Below, in pieces: positions 30,458 to 37,616 of a DNA stretch of 37,881 nt. Each line of letters opens with the position of its first letter. Positions within the stretch are counted from its first letter, which is position 1. The stretch is from a virus, in IMG/VR virus record IMGVR_UViG_3300030060_002616, positions 1 to 37,881 of that record. The stretch is one strand, 5' to 3'. Both the position numbers and the translations under genes were made by a program. A model generated the notes under the pieces. The model was not told where the DNA came from. It saw only the letters and a list, made by a program, of their open reading frames with translations, and made no database searches.

Positions 30458-30910
30458 ATGACAACTACAACAACACAAACAGAACAAGTTCAAAAGTTAG
30501 CTGAACAGCTTTGCGAAACTCTCACAGAAGCTAGAGCGGGATGGATGAAAAAGATTCGTTTTGATAAAGAAGACGGAAACTACAGCGATCTTTATTTAGA
30601 TGAAAATGGCAACTACAAGCCAGAAGATCATCCTGATTATTTCACTTTCATCATCGGTAAAAGATATTTGAAAGTTGTTGTTATGGAATGGAAAGACGAT
30701 GCACAATATGGCAGAATCAACGCCGCCCCTGCGGGATATGTTGCCGCTAGTGTTCACGCTTTCATCGACAAAAAGACAGGTGATGTTTTTAAGGCCGCAG
30801 CTTGGAGCAGCCCCGCGAAAGGCGTAAGATATAACATCCTTACCCAGACAGAAACAGTTTTACAACGCGCAGGCAATGACGGAGGATTTGGATATTATTT
30901 ATATCGCTAA
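30458..30910 (+). CDS. Conserved phage protein, function unknown
   Basis: A 150-residue protein. The N-terminus is Thr-rich; the core has IIGKRYLKVVVMEW, then VHAFIDKKTGDVFKAAAWSS and GVRYNIL, a pattern I recall from many phage hypotheticals where a short strand-rich domain ends in a GDVYKPAxWxxPAKG-type motif. The ATG at 30458 follows the C/A-rich leader; the frame from 30401 would start on the -35 box. A strong terminator follows. Confidence 0.78.
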   Translation: MTTTTTQTEQVQKLAEQLCETLTEARAGWMKKIRFDKEDGNYSDLYLDENGNYKPEDHPDYFTFIIGKRYLKVVVMEWKDDAQYGRINAAPAGYVAASVHAFIDKKTGDVFKAAAWSSPAKGVRYNILTQTETVLQRAGNDGGFGYYLYR

Positions 30911-30930
30911 TCCTTTTTTGAATTTTACAG

Positions 30931-30950
30931 CCCCCGAAAGGGGGTTTTTT
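30931..30950 (+). terminator. Intrinsic terminator
   Basis: CCCCC-GAAA-GGGGG with six T. It closes the early-type block on the plus strand and faces the end of the convergent minus-strand gene. Confidence 0.9.
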
Positions 30951-30955
30951 AGTAT

Positions 30956-31135
30956 CTATATCTGTGGAAATTCTGGCGTGTAATCTACATACCAACCTTC
31001 AAGGTTTTTTTCTTTTGCTATTATTTCCGCGTTCTCAATATCTTGAATTATTCCCTGTCTAAACTTTTTCGCTTCTGCTGATTCGTTAGGTTCTGGCGCG
31101 ATGTTTAAAACAACTTCATTCATTATTGTTTGCAT
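30956..31135 (-). CDS. Small protein, function unknown
   Basis: A 59-residue acidic protein from the ATG at 31135 (MQTIMNEVVLNIAPEPNESA onward) with EGWYVDYTPEFPQI at the end. The ATG at 31123 is an alternative with AAGGA upstream. It is the only minus-strand gene in the right-hand half of the genome. Confidence 0.6.
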   Translation of the reverse strand: MQTIMNEVVLNIAPEPNESAEAKKFRQGIIQDIENAEIIAKEKNLEGWYVDYTPEFPQI

Positions 31136-31183
31136 CCTTTTTGCAGATAACAATGTTTTTTACCTCATTCAAGGTTATTCTAG

Positions 31184-31198
31184 TATAAGTTACTTATA
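31184..31198. promoter_or_regulatory. Perfect dyad between divergent genes
   Basis: TATAAGT-T-ACTTATA, a 7-1-7 dyad, lies 11 bases before the 31209 ATG and upstream of the divergent 31135 gene. Each arm resembles a -10 box for one direction. Operator or back-to-back promoters. Confidence 0.4.
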
Positions 31199-31208
31199 AA
31201 TGTAAGTC

Positions 31209-31283
31209 ATGCCCAAGGGAATCGGTTACGGCTCATCTATGAAGCCTAAAAAGAAAAAGAAAAAAAAAGGAGGTAAAAAGTAA
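31209..31283 (+). CDS. Lys-rich micro-protein
   Basis: A 24-residue protein (MPKGIGYGSSMKPKKKKKKK onward) of a type I recall from marine phages, where short MPKGxGYG-Lys proteins stand beside head genes. Its stop and the next start form TAATG. It is likely DNA- or RNA-binding or packaged with DNA, by charge alone. Confidence 0.6.
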   Translation: MPKGIGYGSSMKPKKKKKKKGGKK

Positions 31284-31378
31284 TGGCTAAAGGTTTATTT
31301 GAAAAACTGAACGATATGAAAGGTTCAGAATCAAAACCAAAGGAAAAGAAGTCAAAAGCTAAATCTGAAGAGTCCTAA
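31283..31378 (+). CDS. Charged micro-protein
   Basis: A 31-residue protein (MAKGLFEKLNDMKGSESKPK onward), Lys/Glu/Ser-rich. It has AGGAGG 12 bases upstream, inside the previous micro-gene, and shares TAATG with both neighbours. Function unknown. Confidence 0.6.
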   Translation: MAKGLFEKLNDMKGSESKPKEKKSKAKSEES

Positions 31379-31623
31379 TGCCCCGCAGACGCTTCAGAAA
31401 AGTCGCTAAGGACAAAAAGACAGGAGTCCCGAAAAAGTATCTTTCAGGGGCAAAGAATAAAGGTGCAAAGGCGGCAGAAATTAAAAGAACTTCTGAAGCC
31501 TACAAGCGCGGTGAGTTTATTGATATTAAAGCTGTTCAAAAATCAAGAGTAAATCAAGATGGCACCAAAAAAAAGAAAACCCGCCGCAAAACCACTAAGC
31601 GCCGCAGTAGAAAAAAATCTTAG
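31378..31623 (+). CDS. Basic small protein, DUF5872-like
   Basis: An 81-residue protein (MPRRRFRKVAKDKKTGVPKK onward) with a YLSGAKNKGAKAAEIKRTSE core and a Lys/Arg tail. It resembles a small family (DUF5872 as I recall) seen in aquatic phages and giant viruses. Its last 65 bases overlap the next gene in another frame. The charge suggests nucleic acid binding. Confidence 0.7.
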   Translation: MPRRRFRKVAKDKKTGVPKKYLSGAKNKGAKAAEIKRTSEAYKRGEFIDIKAVQKSRVNQDGTKKKKTRRKTTKRRSRKKS

Positions 31624-31816
31624 AGAAAAAGCTAAAAATTCAAGATTCACCCTTACTCAGCTAAAAGCTGTATATAGACGCGGACAGGGTGCTTATTTAT
31701 CAGGCGGATCAAGAAATGTTTCAATGGCGGCTTGGGCAATGGGTCGCGTTAATAGTTTTATTTCAGGTAAAGGCGGCGCAAGAAAAGCTGATGCTGATAT
31801 TATGAGAAGAAGATGA
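31559..31816 (+). CDS. Basic small protein, DUF5824-like
   Basis: An 85-residue protein with RFTLTQLKAVYRRGQGAYLS and NVSMAAWAMGRVNSFISG, a well-conserved pattern I recall from marine phages and large eukaryotic viruses. It begins inside the previous gene and ends overlapping the next by four bases (ATGA). No enzymatic motif. Confidence 0.78.
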   Translation: MAPKKRKPAAKPLSAAVEKNLREKAKNSRFTLTQLKAVYRRGQGAYLSGGSRNVSMAAWAMGRVNSFISGKGGARKADADIMRRR

Positions 31817-31968
31817 AATTAACAACACGCCAGAAAAACACTTTAAAAAAGCATCAGGAAACACATGGGCATACAAAGGCGCACATGGATTACATGAAAA
31901 GAAAGATGCGCGAAGGTATGAGTTTTACACAGGCTCACAGAATGGCTATGAGTAAAAAAGGCAAATGA
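31813..31968 (+). CDS. Small His/Met/Lys-rich protein
   Basis: A 51-residue protein (MKLTTRQKNTLKKHQETHGH onward) with HMDYMKRKMREGMSFTQAH, a pattern familiar from small phage proteins in this neighbourhood. Both ends overlap neighbours by four bases. Function unknown. Confidence 0.72.
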   Translation: MKLTTRQKNTLKKHQETHGHTKAHMDYMKRKMREGMSFTQAHRMAMSKKGK

Positions 31969-32252
31969 GCAAAGACCCACGACTAAAAAGATATGGATTA
32001 ACAGCTTTTAACAAACCTAAAAGAACGCCTTCGCATCCTACAAAATCACATGTTGTACTTGCTAAAGAAGGTGACAAAGTAAAACTAATTAGATTCGGAC
32101 AGCAGGGCGCAGATACAAAACCCCCAAGGAAAGGAGAATCAGACGCAGATAAAGCAAAAAGAAAAAGTTTTAAAGCAAGACACGCGAAAAATATTGCAAA
32201 GGGAAAAATGTCGGCGGCCTTTTGGGCTGACAAAACTAAGTGGTCAAGGTAA
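31965..32252 (+). CDS. Basic small protein, DUF6321-like
   Basis: A 95-residue protein (MSKDPRLKRYGLTAFNKPKR onward) with SHVVLAKEGDKVKLIRFGQQ and KRKSFKARHAKNIAKGKMSA, matching a strongly conserved small family (DUF6321 as I recall) of phages and some giant viruses. Likely binds nucleic acid. It is the last of five overlapping basic genes before the scaffold gene. Confidence 0.82.
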   Translation: MSKDPRLKRYGLTAFNKPKRTPSHPTKSHVVLAKEGDKVKLIRFGQQGADTKPPRKGESDADKAKRKSFKARHAKNIAKGKMSAAFWADKTKWSR

Positions 32253-32270
32253 GATATATTTAAATTAATC

Positions 32271-32283
32271 AACCCTGCGGGTT
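32271..32283 (+). promoter_or_regulatory. Short hairpin at the scaffold gene start
   Basis: AACCC-TGC-GGGTT ends one base before the ATG at 32285. It may tune translation of the scaffold gene. A similar TGC-looped hairpin (GGGC-TGC-GCCC) lies at about 33060-33070 before the capsid gene. Confidence 0.4.
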
Positions 32284-32284
32284 T

Positions 32285-33004
32285 ATGTCAGAAGAACAAA
32301 ATCAGGAGCTTGCGGCGCCTGAACAAACAAACGCCAAAGAACAAGAACTTCTAAACAGAATAGAAGCATTAGATAGAAAAAATAGAGAATTATTGGACGA
32401 AAAGAAAAAATTTCAAAAGGTCGATAAAACACTTCAAAGCCTTCCTGAAGGTGTAGATGTTCAAGCCTTAATTGATTTTAAAAATAATGCTGAACAGGCA
32501 AATCTTGAAAGACAAGGAAAATACACCGAAGCAAAAAATCAACTTGAAGAACAGTTTCGCGAAAGAAGCGCAGCAAAGGACAAGGAGATTGAAGAGCTTA
32601 AGGCAAGGATAAGCGAACTGGAATTGGTTTCACCCGCTATACAGGCGCTTGCAGAGGTCACACATAATCCAAAACTTGTCTTTGATAACTTTTTAAAAGG
32701 TAGAACAGAGTTAAGGGATGGAAAACCTGTCGTTATTGATGGTTATGATCGTCACAATGTTACAGAATGGGCAAAAAATTCTTTGGCAAAAGATCACGCT
32801 TATTTGTTAAAAAGTCAACCCGCACAGGGAACAGGCGCACCGATCGCCAGAACAGGCGGAACCCCTGCAACTTCAGGAGAGTTTGACCCTGAGTTAATAC
32901 GAAGATTAGCAAATGGCGAACACACTGTTGAACACGTAATATTTAAAAGATACGGCCGCGAAGGTTGGTTAAAGGCAAAAGAGATCGCAAAGAATTACAA
33001 ATAA
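32285..33004 (+). CDS. Capsid scaffold protein
   Basis: A 239-residue, Glu/Lys-rich, mostly coiled-coil protein (EQELLNRIEALDRKNRELLD near 20-40; SAAKDKEIEELKARISELEL near 95-115) with a C-terminal helical part (LIRRLANGEHTVEHVIFKRY). Such a profile directly before the major capsid gene is typical of scaffolds that shape the procapsid and then leave. There is no protease domain here. Confidence 0.82.
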   Translation: MSEEQNQELAAPEQTNAKEQELLNRIEALDRKNRELLDEKKKFQKVDKTLQSLPEGVDVQALIDFKNNAEQANLERQGKYTEAKNQLEEQFRERSAAKDKEIEELKARISELELVSPAIQALAEVTHNPKLVFDNFLKGRTELRDGKPVVIDGYDRHNVTEWAKNSLAKDHAYLLKSQPAQGTGAPIARTGGTPATSGEFDPELIRRLANGEHTVEHVIFKRYGREGWLKAKEIAKNYK

Positions 33005-33016
33005 CAAAAATCAGGG

Positions 33017-33030
33017 TAATATATAAATAA
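33017..33030 (+). promoter_or_regulatory. T4-late-type octamer before the capsid gene
   Basis: TAATATATAAATAA includes TATAAATA at 33022-33029, the T4 late promoter consensus. The capsid ATG is 72 bases downstream. A -10-only promoter or chance in AT-rich DNA are alternatives. Confidence 0.45.
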
Positions 33031-33101
33031 CTATTCAAAGCTGCGCTGAGAATACCAAGGGCTGCGCCCATACTGCTAAACAATTTTTATAGGAGTTATC
33101 T

Positions 33102-34124
33102 ATGGCGGTTTTACGCTCAGATATTATAATTCCTGAAATTTTCACGCCATACATTATTGAACAGACAACCGCAAGAGATGCTTTCTTGGCGAGCGGTGTG
33201 GTTCAACCTTTGGCGGAGCTTAACGCTACTGAGGGGGGAGATTTCGTAAAAATCCCATTTTACTCAGCGAATCTTTCAGGAGACTTTGAAGTACTTTCTG
33301 ATTCTTCATCACTAACACCCGGCAAAATTTCTACCGATCAACAAATCGGAGTAATTTTACATAGAGGTCGCGCATTTGAAGCAAGAGATCTTGCAGCACT
33401 TGCGGCGGGTTCTGATCCTATGGCTGCAATCGGTCAAAAGATCGGCGCTTACATTGCAAACCAGAGACAGAAGGATTTATTCTCTTGTCTTTCAGGTGTA
33501 TTTGGTTCTATTAATGCAAACGACAGCAACTCAGCTTTCTTTGGCTTAACTATTGATTCAGAATCAGGGGACAGCCCAACACCTTTATCACCTCGTCATA
33601 TTGCAAGAGCAAGAGCGATTCTTGGAGATCAGGGCGAAAAGCTTACAGCTTTAGCAATGCACTCAAACGTTTTTTATGACTTAGTTGAAAGAAATGCGAT
33701 TGATCGTATTTATGACAACAATGGTGATGCTGATACAGCCGCAACTTCTGGTACAACAGCAAATGCGTTTGGTAGCCCTTCAGTTCCTACATTTATGGGA
33801 CTTCGAGTTATAGTAAGCGATGACGTGCCAACCACAGGAAGCGGAAGTTCCACAGAGTACTCCACGTTTGCATTTTCAGCGGGAGCTTTAGCATCGGGCG
33901 AGCAGGCAGGGATTCAAACTGAAACTGACAGAGACATTCTTGCAAAGTCTGATGCGATGTCTATTGATTTGCATTACACATATCACCCTGTCGGTTCTAA
34001 GTGGGCTGTAACAACTACAAACCCAACAAGAGCGCAACTCGAAACTGTAGGAAACTGGTCGAAAGTTTTTGAGACAAAGAACATCGGAATCGTAAGGATT
34101 ACGAATGTAAGTAACCAAGATTAA
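33102..34124 (+). CDS. Major capsid protein
   Basis: A 340-residue protein. The N-terminal part (RSDIIIPEIFTPYIIEQTTA) and middle (GGDFVKIPFYSANLSGDFEV, LHRGRAFEARDLAALAAGSD) match capsid proteins of siphoviruses with a separate scaffold. A long helix (IGQKIGAYIANQRQKDLFSC) and LTALAMHSNVFYDL fit the HK97-like fold expected for this position. It has a good ribosome site (AGGAG). Confidence 0.9.
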   Translation: MAVLRSDIIIPEIFTPYIIEQTTARDAFLASGVVQPLAELNATEGGDFVKIPFYSANLSGDFEVLSDSSSLTPGKISTDQQIGVILHRGRAFEARDLAALAAGSDPMAAIGQKIGAYIANQRQKDLFSCLSGVFGSINANDSNSAFFGLTIDSESGDSPTPLSPRHIARARAILGDQGEKLTALAMHSNVFYDLVERNAIDRIYDNNGDADTAATSGTTANAFGSPSVPTFMGLRVIVSDDVPTTGSGSSTEYSTFAFSAGALASGEQAGIQTETDRDILAKSDAMSIDLHYTYHPVGSKWAVTTTNPTRAQLETVGNWSKVFETKNIGIVRITNVSNQD

Positions 34125-34136
34125 GGAGAATTTATC

Positions 34137-34499
34137 ATGCCATCACAATTTGAAGCGGTTGCGGGTTCTGCACTTGGTTATTCTGACGATGACACAGGTT
34201 CAGTAACACAGGCAACAAACAAAGGTACAGGAGTTACCCTTAATAAGCCTTCAGGTCTTATAACAATGAATGACGCGGCTCTTGCGGCTGCGGCTGAAGT
34301 TTCTTTTGCTGTTACAAACTCAACTTGTACAGCAAATGACAGTATTATTGTTAATCACCAAAGCGGAGGAACAGCAGGCTCTTATTTAGCGCAAGCGAAT
34401 ACAGTTGCAGCGGGTTCTTTTGCAATCACAGTTACTAACGTTTCTGGCGGTTCATTAAGTGAAGCCATTGTTCTTAAATATGCAATTATTAAGGGATAA
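34137..34499 (+). CDS. Head decoration-like virion protein
   Basis: A 120-residue beta-rich protein with GLITMNDAALAAAAEVSFAV, IIVNHQSGGTAGSYLAQANT and GGSLSEAIVLKYAIIKG, a pattern I recall from phage virion proteins that follow the capsid gene. It has a good ribosome site (AAGGAG). A decoration or capsid-stabilising role is inferred from position. Confidence 0.72.
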   Translation: MPSQFEAVAGSALGYSDDDTGSVTQATNKGTGVTLNKPSGLITMNDAALAAAAEVSFAVTNSTCTANDSIIVNHQSGGTAGSYLAQANTVAAGSFAITVTNVSGGSLSEAIVLKYAIIKG

Positions 34500-34652
34500 A
34501 TGGGTTTATTTGCTTTTAAGCGAATAAGGGAAAAAGAAGCCGTTGAAAAGGCGGCTTCTATTCCTACTAAAACAAAAAAACGTAAATCTAAAACTAAGGT
34601 CGAAAATGGCGATAACAATAGTCGCAACAGCAGGCAGCGCAACCGCAAATAG
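34500..34652 (+). CDS. Small basic head-region protein
   Basis: A 50-residue protein (MGLFAFKRIREKEAVEKAAS onward) ending in a Lys/Arg/Asn-rich tail. It starts at the last base of the decoration gene stop (TAAATG-type junction) and overlaps the connector gene by 47 bases. I recall similar MGLFAFKRxRE proteins at this spot in related phages. Function unknown. Confidence 0.65.
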   Translation: MGLFAFKRIREKEAVEKAASIPTKTKKRKSKTKVENGDNNSRNSRQRNRK

Positions 34653-35166
34653 TTATTTAACTCTCGATGACGCTAACGCAATAATTGAAGGGTTAGTTCT
34701 TGATGATGATGTTGCGGCTTGGGATGGTTCGACAACAGATAATAAAAACCGCGCCTTATACACAGCTACAGTTCGTATAGATCGCGAAAGATTTCTTGGA
34801 GCAAGGGCAACAGATACACAGGCTTTACAATGGCCGCGAACAGGAGTCAGGAAACCTGATACTTATGTAAATACTTACGCAGTTGGTTTTCCTTTTCGCA
34901 TTTCAACAGATTATTTTACAGATACAGAAATTCCAGATCAGGTTAAAAGAGCGCAAGCAATATTGGCTGTTTACTTGAATAATAATCGGGATGGATTAGG
35001 TTTAAGTGGTCTTGAAGATTTTTCTAATGTTCAAGTTGGATCTGTAAATGTAACGCCAAACTTTTTCGGATCAACTGGCGCTGATCGCGTTCCGCCATTA
35101 TTTGAACGCTATTTCACAGGCTTGCGAATCAGTGGGCCGGGCAATGTTTCCATCAAAAGGAGTTAA
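34606..35166 (+). CDS. Head-tail connector (DnaT-like)
   Basis: A 186-residue protein. MAITIVATAGSATANSYLTL, then DDANAIIE and ALQWPRTGVRKPDTYV, followed by IPDQVKRAQAILAVYLNN, match the family often labelled DnaT-like, which in phages is the connector ring under the portal. The ATG at 34606 is chosen from the conserved N-terminus. It overlaps the previous small gene. Confidence 0.82.
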   Translation: MAITIVATAGSATANSYLTLDDANAIIEGLVLDDDVAAWDGSTTDNKNRALYTATVRIDRERFLGARATDTQALQWPRTGVRKPDTYVNTYAVGFPFRISTDYFTDTEIPDQVKRAQAILAVYLNNNRDGLGLSGLEDFSNVQVGSVNVTPNFFGSTGADRVPPLFERYFTGLRISGPGNVSIKRS

Positions 35167-35168
35167 TT

Positions 35169-35405
35169 ATGTACAACGCAGACCCAGATTATGCACTAGG
35201 CGGTGAACTAATCACAGACACAGCCGCACACACAGGCAGATTTAAAAGTATTTTTTTCAAGGAAGATACAGAAGTTAATACCGCTTCACATAATTACACA
35301 GGAAATAGTATTGACGGCGAAACCTTTAAAGCGGGTCAAACAATTTTTGGATTATTCACAAGTATTACTTTGACAAGTGGTGCTTGCATTGCTTATAAAG
35401 TCTGA
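35169..35405 (+). CDS. Small head-tail region protein
   Basis: A 78-residue protein (MYNADPDYALGGELITDTAA onward) with THTGRF-like sequence, FKAGQTIFGLFTSITLTSGA and a short beta-rich end. It has an AAGGAG ribosome site. This family often follows the connector, role unknown. Confidence 0.75.
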   Translation: MYNADPDYALGGELITDTAAHTGRFKSIFFKEDTEVNTASHNYTGNSIDGETFKAGQTIFGLFTSITLTSGACIAYKV

Positions 35406-35755
35406 TGGGAATATCTTCTGCACTTAAAAAAGTTTTAACAAATAAAAAGCTTGCGGCTGATATAACCTTTAGATCTGTTTCAGCAGGGTCGTACAACACG
35501 ACTACAGGGGTCATTGCAGAGACAAACACAGATACATCAATAAAGGGTGTTTTGGAAGATATAAATTTAAGAGAAGTAAACGAATTAATTGAAGCAACAG
35601 ACAAAAAAATTCAAATTGCCGCAGCAAGTCTTTCTTCTACTCCTACAACCAAAGACAAAATTATAGTTGGTTCTGTTACTTATTCAATTATTAGAATAGA
35701 AACAAATCAACTTGCAAATGATAAATTAACTTTTGTTTGTTATTTAAGAACATGA
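35405..35755 (+). CDS. Head-closure / head-tail adaptor protein
   Basis: A 116-residue protein: SALKKVLTNKKLAADITFRS, SYNTTTGVIAETNTDTSIKG, then DKIIVGSVTYSIIRIETN. The pattern of a small barrel that rewrites as VGSVTYSI fits head-tail adaptor (stopper) proteins, and it lies where one is expected. It starts in a one-base overlap and ends in ATGA. Confidence 0.78.
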   Translation: MGISSALKKVLTNKKLAADITFRSVSAGSYNTTTGVIAETNTDTSIKGVLEDINLREVNELIEATDKKIQIAAASLSSTPTTKDKIIVGSVTYSIIRIETNQLANDKLTFVCYLRT

Positions 35756-36204
35756 GACAAATTCGATTAGATCAAATTGGCGATTATTCAGAAGAACAAA
35801 TAAACACTTTATTGTCTGCTGTTGTTTTAACTGCTGATCGAATAGTCAAAGAGGGGTCGCCAGTAGACACAGGAAGGCTTGCGGTTTCTTGGCAGATAGG
35901 AGAAAATGCAGAGAATGGCGCACCCGCCGCAGAGGGCGATTATGGATCAAAAGGACTTGGCACTGTTGTTAAAAAAGCCAAAACAATTAATTATCAATTA
36001 GGAAAAGAAAAATTTAAAAATAAATATCATATTCATAATAATGTTCCCTATGCTGAACCCGTCATGATGGGAACAAGTTTACCGCCTTCTTGGGGTCAAA
36101 CATATAGGAGCAATCAAGGATTAAAAGCAAAACATCTTGATTTACTTGCAAGAGAAGTTCAAGGCGAAGTTCAAGATCTTTACAAACAAATCAGGGGTAA
36201 ATAA
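35752..36204 (+). CDS. Tail completion/neck protein, HK97 gp10-like
   Basis: A 150-residue protein with ADRIVKEGSPVDTGRLAVSW and a C-terminal part (NVPYAEPVMMGTSLPPSWGQ), the HK97 gp10 pattern in which VDTGRL and YA-x-PV are conserved. These form the neck or tail-completion ring. The ATG at 35752 is preferred because it overlaps the previous TGA. Confidence 0.85.
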   Translation: MRQIRLDQIGDYSEEQINTLLSAVVLTADRIVKEGSPVDTGRLAVSWQIGENAENGAPAAEGDYGSKGLGTVVKKAKTINYQLGKEKFKNKYHIHNNVPYAEPVMMGTSLPPSWGQTYRSNQGLKAKHLDLLAREVQGEVQDLYKQIRGK

Positions 36205-36623
36205 TGGCCGCATTAGATTTAAATACAGTTAGAGCAACTATTGAAGCCAGAATTGCAACAGAGCTAGCTAGTAGCCCCGCAATCCCTGTTGTTTTTCATA
36301 ATATGTCGTTTGATAGCAATACAGTTACATCTTTTGTTCAATGCCTTACAAGCTTCGGGGCGGGGTCATATTTAACTCATGGTGATGCAAGCGGAACTAA
36401 TAGTCTTGTCGGGATTGTTGTAATGAATATTTTCACACCGCAGGGAATCGGTTCAGGTGATAATTACACAATTGGTAAAAGATTAAGAGACTTATATAAT
36501 AGGATTACAGTTTCAAATGTTATTTTTGATTCACCGATTGGGCCGGAAGTGGTAACATCTAGCCCAGAAGGTCAATTTCAAACACAATTAAGAATGACCT
36601 TTGAAATATTCGAGGAACTTTAA
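36204..36623 (+). CDS. Tail terminator protein
   Basis: A 139-residue protein with LNTVRATIEARIATELASSP, VVMNIFTPQGIGSGDNYT, FDSPIGPEVVTSSPEGQFQT, fitting the tail terminator (lambda gpU-like) that caps the tail tube. It lies between the neck protein and the major tail protein. Confidence 0.78.
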   Translation: MAALDLNTVRATIEARIATELASSPAIPVVFHNMSFDSNTVTSFVQCLTSFGAGSYLTHGDASGTNSLVGIVVMNIFTPQGIGSGDNYTIGKRLRDLYNRITVSNVIFDSPIGPEVVTSSPEGQFQTQLRMTFEIFEEL

Positions 36624-36626
36624 ATC

Positions 36627-36779
36627 ATGGCAAAACTTGAAATTACAGAAGAAATGCTTGACGCAATCGAAGCTGTAAAAGGTAGAAGGGAAGCAAATTA
36701 TTGGGATCCTGAATGTCGTAAATATTATGAGAGTCAACAAAAAACAAAAAAAGATGTAAAAAAAGCTGAAAAGAGTTAA
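36627..36779 (+). CDS. Small charged protein before the major tail gene
   Basis: A 50-residue helical protein (MAKLEITEEMLDAIEAVKGR onward) ending in Lys-rich KKDVKKAEKS. It has no obvious ribosome site. Its stop codon begins the TAATATATTT motif before the major tail gene. Function unknown. Confidence 0.65.
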   Translation: MAKLEITEEMLDAIEAVKGRREANYWDPECRKYYESQQKTKKDVKKAEKS

Positions 36780-36793
36780 TATATTTATAAATA
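36777..36793 (+). promoter_or_regulatory. T4-late-type octamer before the major tail gene
   Basis: TAATATATTTATAAATA includes TATAAATA (36786-36793), 15 bases before the ATG at 36809. Together with the capsid copy it suggests a late promoter family. Confidence 0.45.
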
Positions 36794-36808
36794 TTTCTTT
36801 TTGTTGTT

Positions 36809-37228
36809 ATGGCTGCTGTTAAAGGTGATGTAGGAAAAGTTATGTTTCACAATGCGGCGGGAACAGAAGCCGACATTGCGGGAACTAGATCTTGGTCTTT
36901 ATCTATTACGAAAGACACAATGGAAACAACAGTTCAGAATGACACATCAAAAACTTTTGTAGGTGGTTTGATTTCTGGTGAAGGTTCCGCAGAACTTATA
37001 TATGATCCTTCTGGTAACTCAGATTATCAAGCCTTTATTGATGATGTTTTAACAACAGGTGATGCGGCTGACGCTCTGTTTGAATTATTTCCTGATGGTG
37101 GCACAAGTGCAAAGAAAATTAGTTTTTCAGGAATTATTACAGGTGCAGAATATGGGGCAACTTTAGGTGAATTAGAAATTGTTAATATAAGCTTCATTAC
37201 AAGTGGTGCCATCACAAGCGCTATCTGA
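36809..37228 (+). CDS. Major tail (tube) protein
   Basis: A 139-residue protein: GTRSWSLSITKDTMETTVQN, FVGGLISGEGSAELIYDP, then FSGIITGAEYGATLGELEIV. The DTMETT followed by a SGSGS-type turn and FSG is the mark of the phage tail tube (TP901-1/lambda V-like) fold. It precedes the G/GT chaperone as expected. Confidence 0.9.
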   Translation: MAAVKGDVGKVMFHNAAGTEADIAGTRSWSLSITKDTMETTVQNDTSKTFVGGLISGEGSAELIYDPSGNSDYQAFIDDVLTTGDAADALFELFPDGGTSAKKISFSGIITGAEYGATLGELEIVNISFITSGAITSAI

Positions 37229-37262
37229 TACATTGTATTTATTAGTCAACTAATAAAACCAA

Positions 37263-37616
37263 ATGGCAACAAAAAGAACAATTGATCTCCTTACAGAAAC
37301 ATTTAAGGAGGAAATGACGACTAGAAGAAAATACGAATTTAAAAATAATAAAGGAGAAAAAATAGTTGATTTATATTTTCCACCTTTAACTAGACATGAT
37401 AGAAAACGCGCACAGGAGCTTGCAGGCACAGACGAAGCCTTAACAGTATCAACACAATTACTTTGTCAAATGGCAGAACTAGAAGATGGTACAAAGGCTT
37501 TCAGCATGGCAGACGCGCCAAACCTACAAAGAGAATTACCTGAAAAAGTTTTAAATGAAATTGAATTATTTTTACATGATATAAAACTTGATTTAGATAC
37601 AGCAAAAAAAGAATAA
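37263..37616 (+). CDS. Tail assembly chaperone, G-like (unshifted product)
   Basis: A 117-residue chaperone that binds the tape measure during tail assembly. It has a charged N-terminus (TKRTIDLLTETFKEEMTTRR), PPLTRHDRKRAQELAG in the middle and an acidic C-terminal helix. It ends in the slippery run of seven A (37604-37610), three bases before the GAA TAA end. A -1 shift there gives the longer GT product. Confidence 0.9.
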   Translation: MATKRTIDLLTETFKEEMTTRRKYEFKNNKGEKIVDLYFPPLTRHDRKRAQELAGTDEALTVSTQLLCQMAELEDGTKAFSMADAPNLQRELPEKVLNEIELFLHDIKLDLDTAKKE

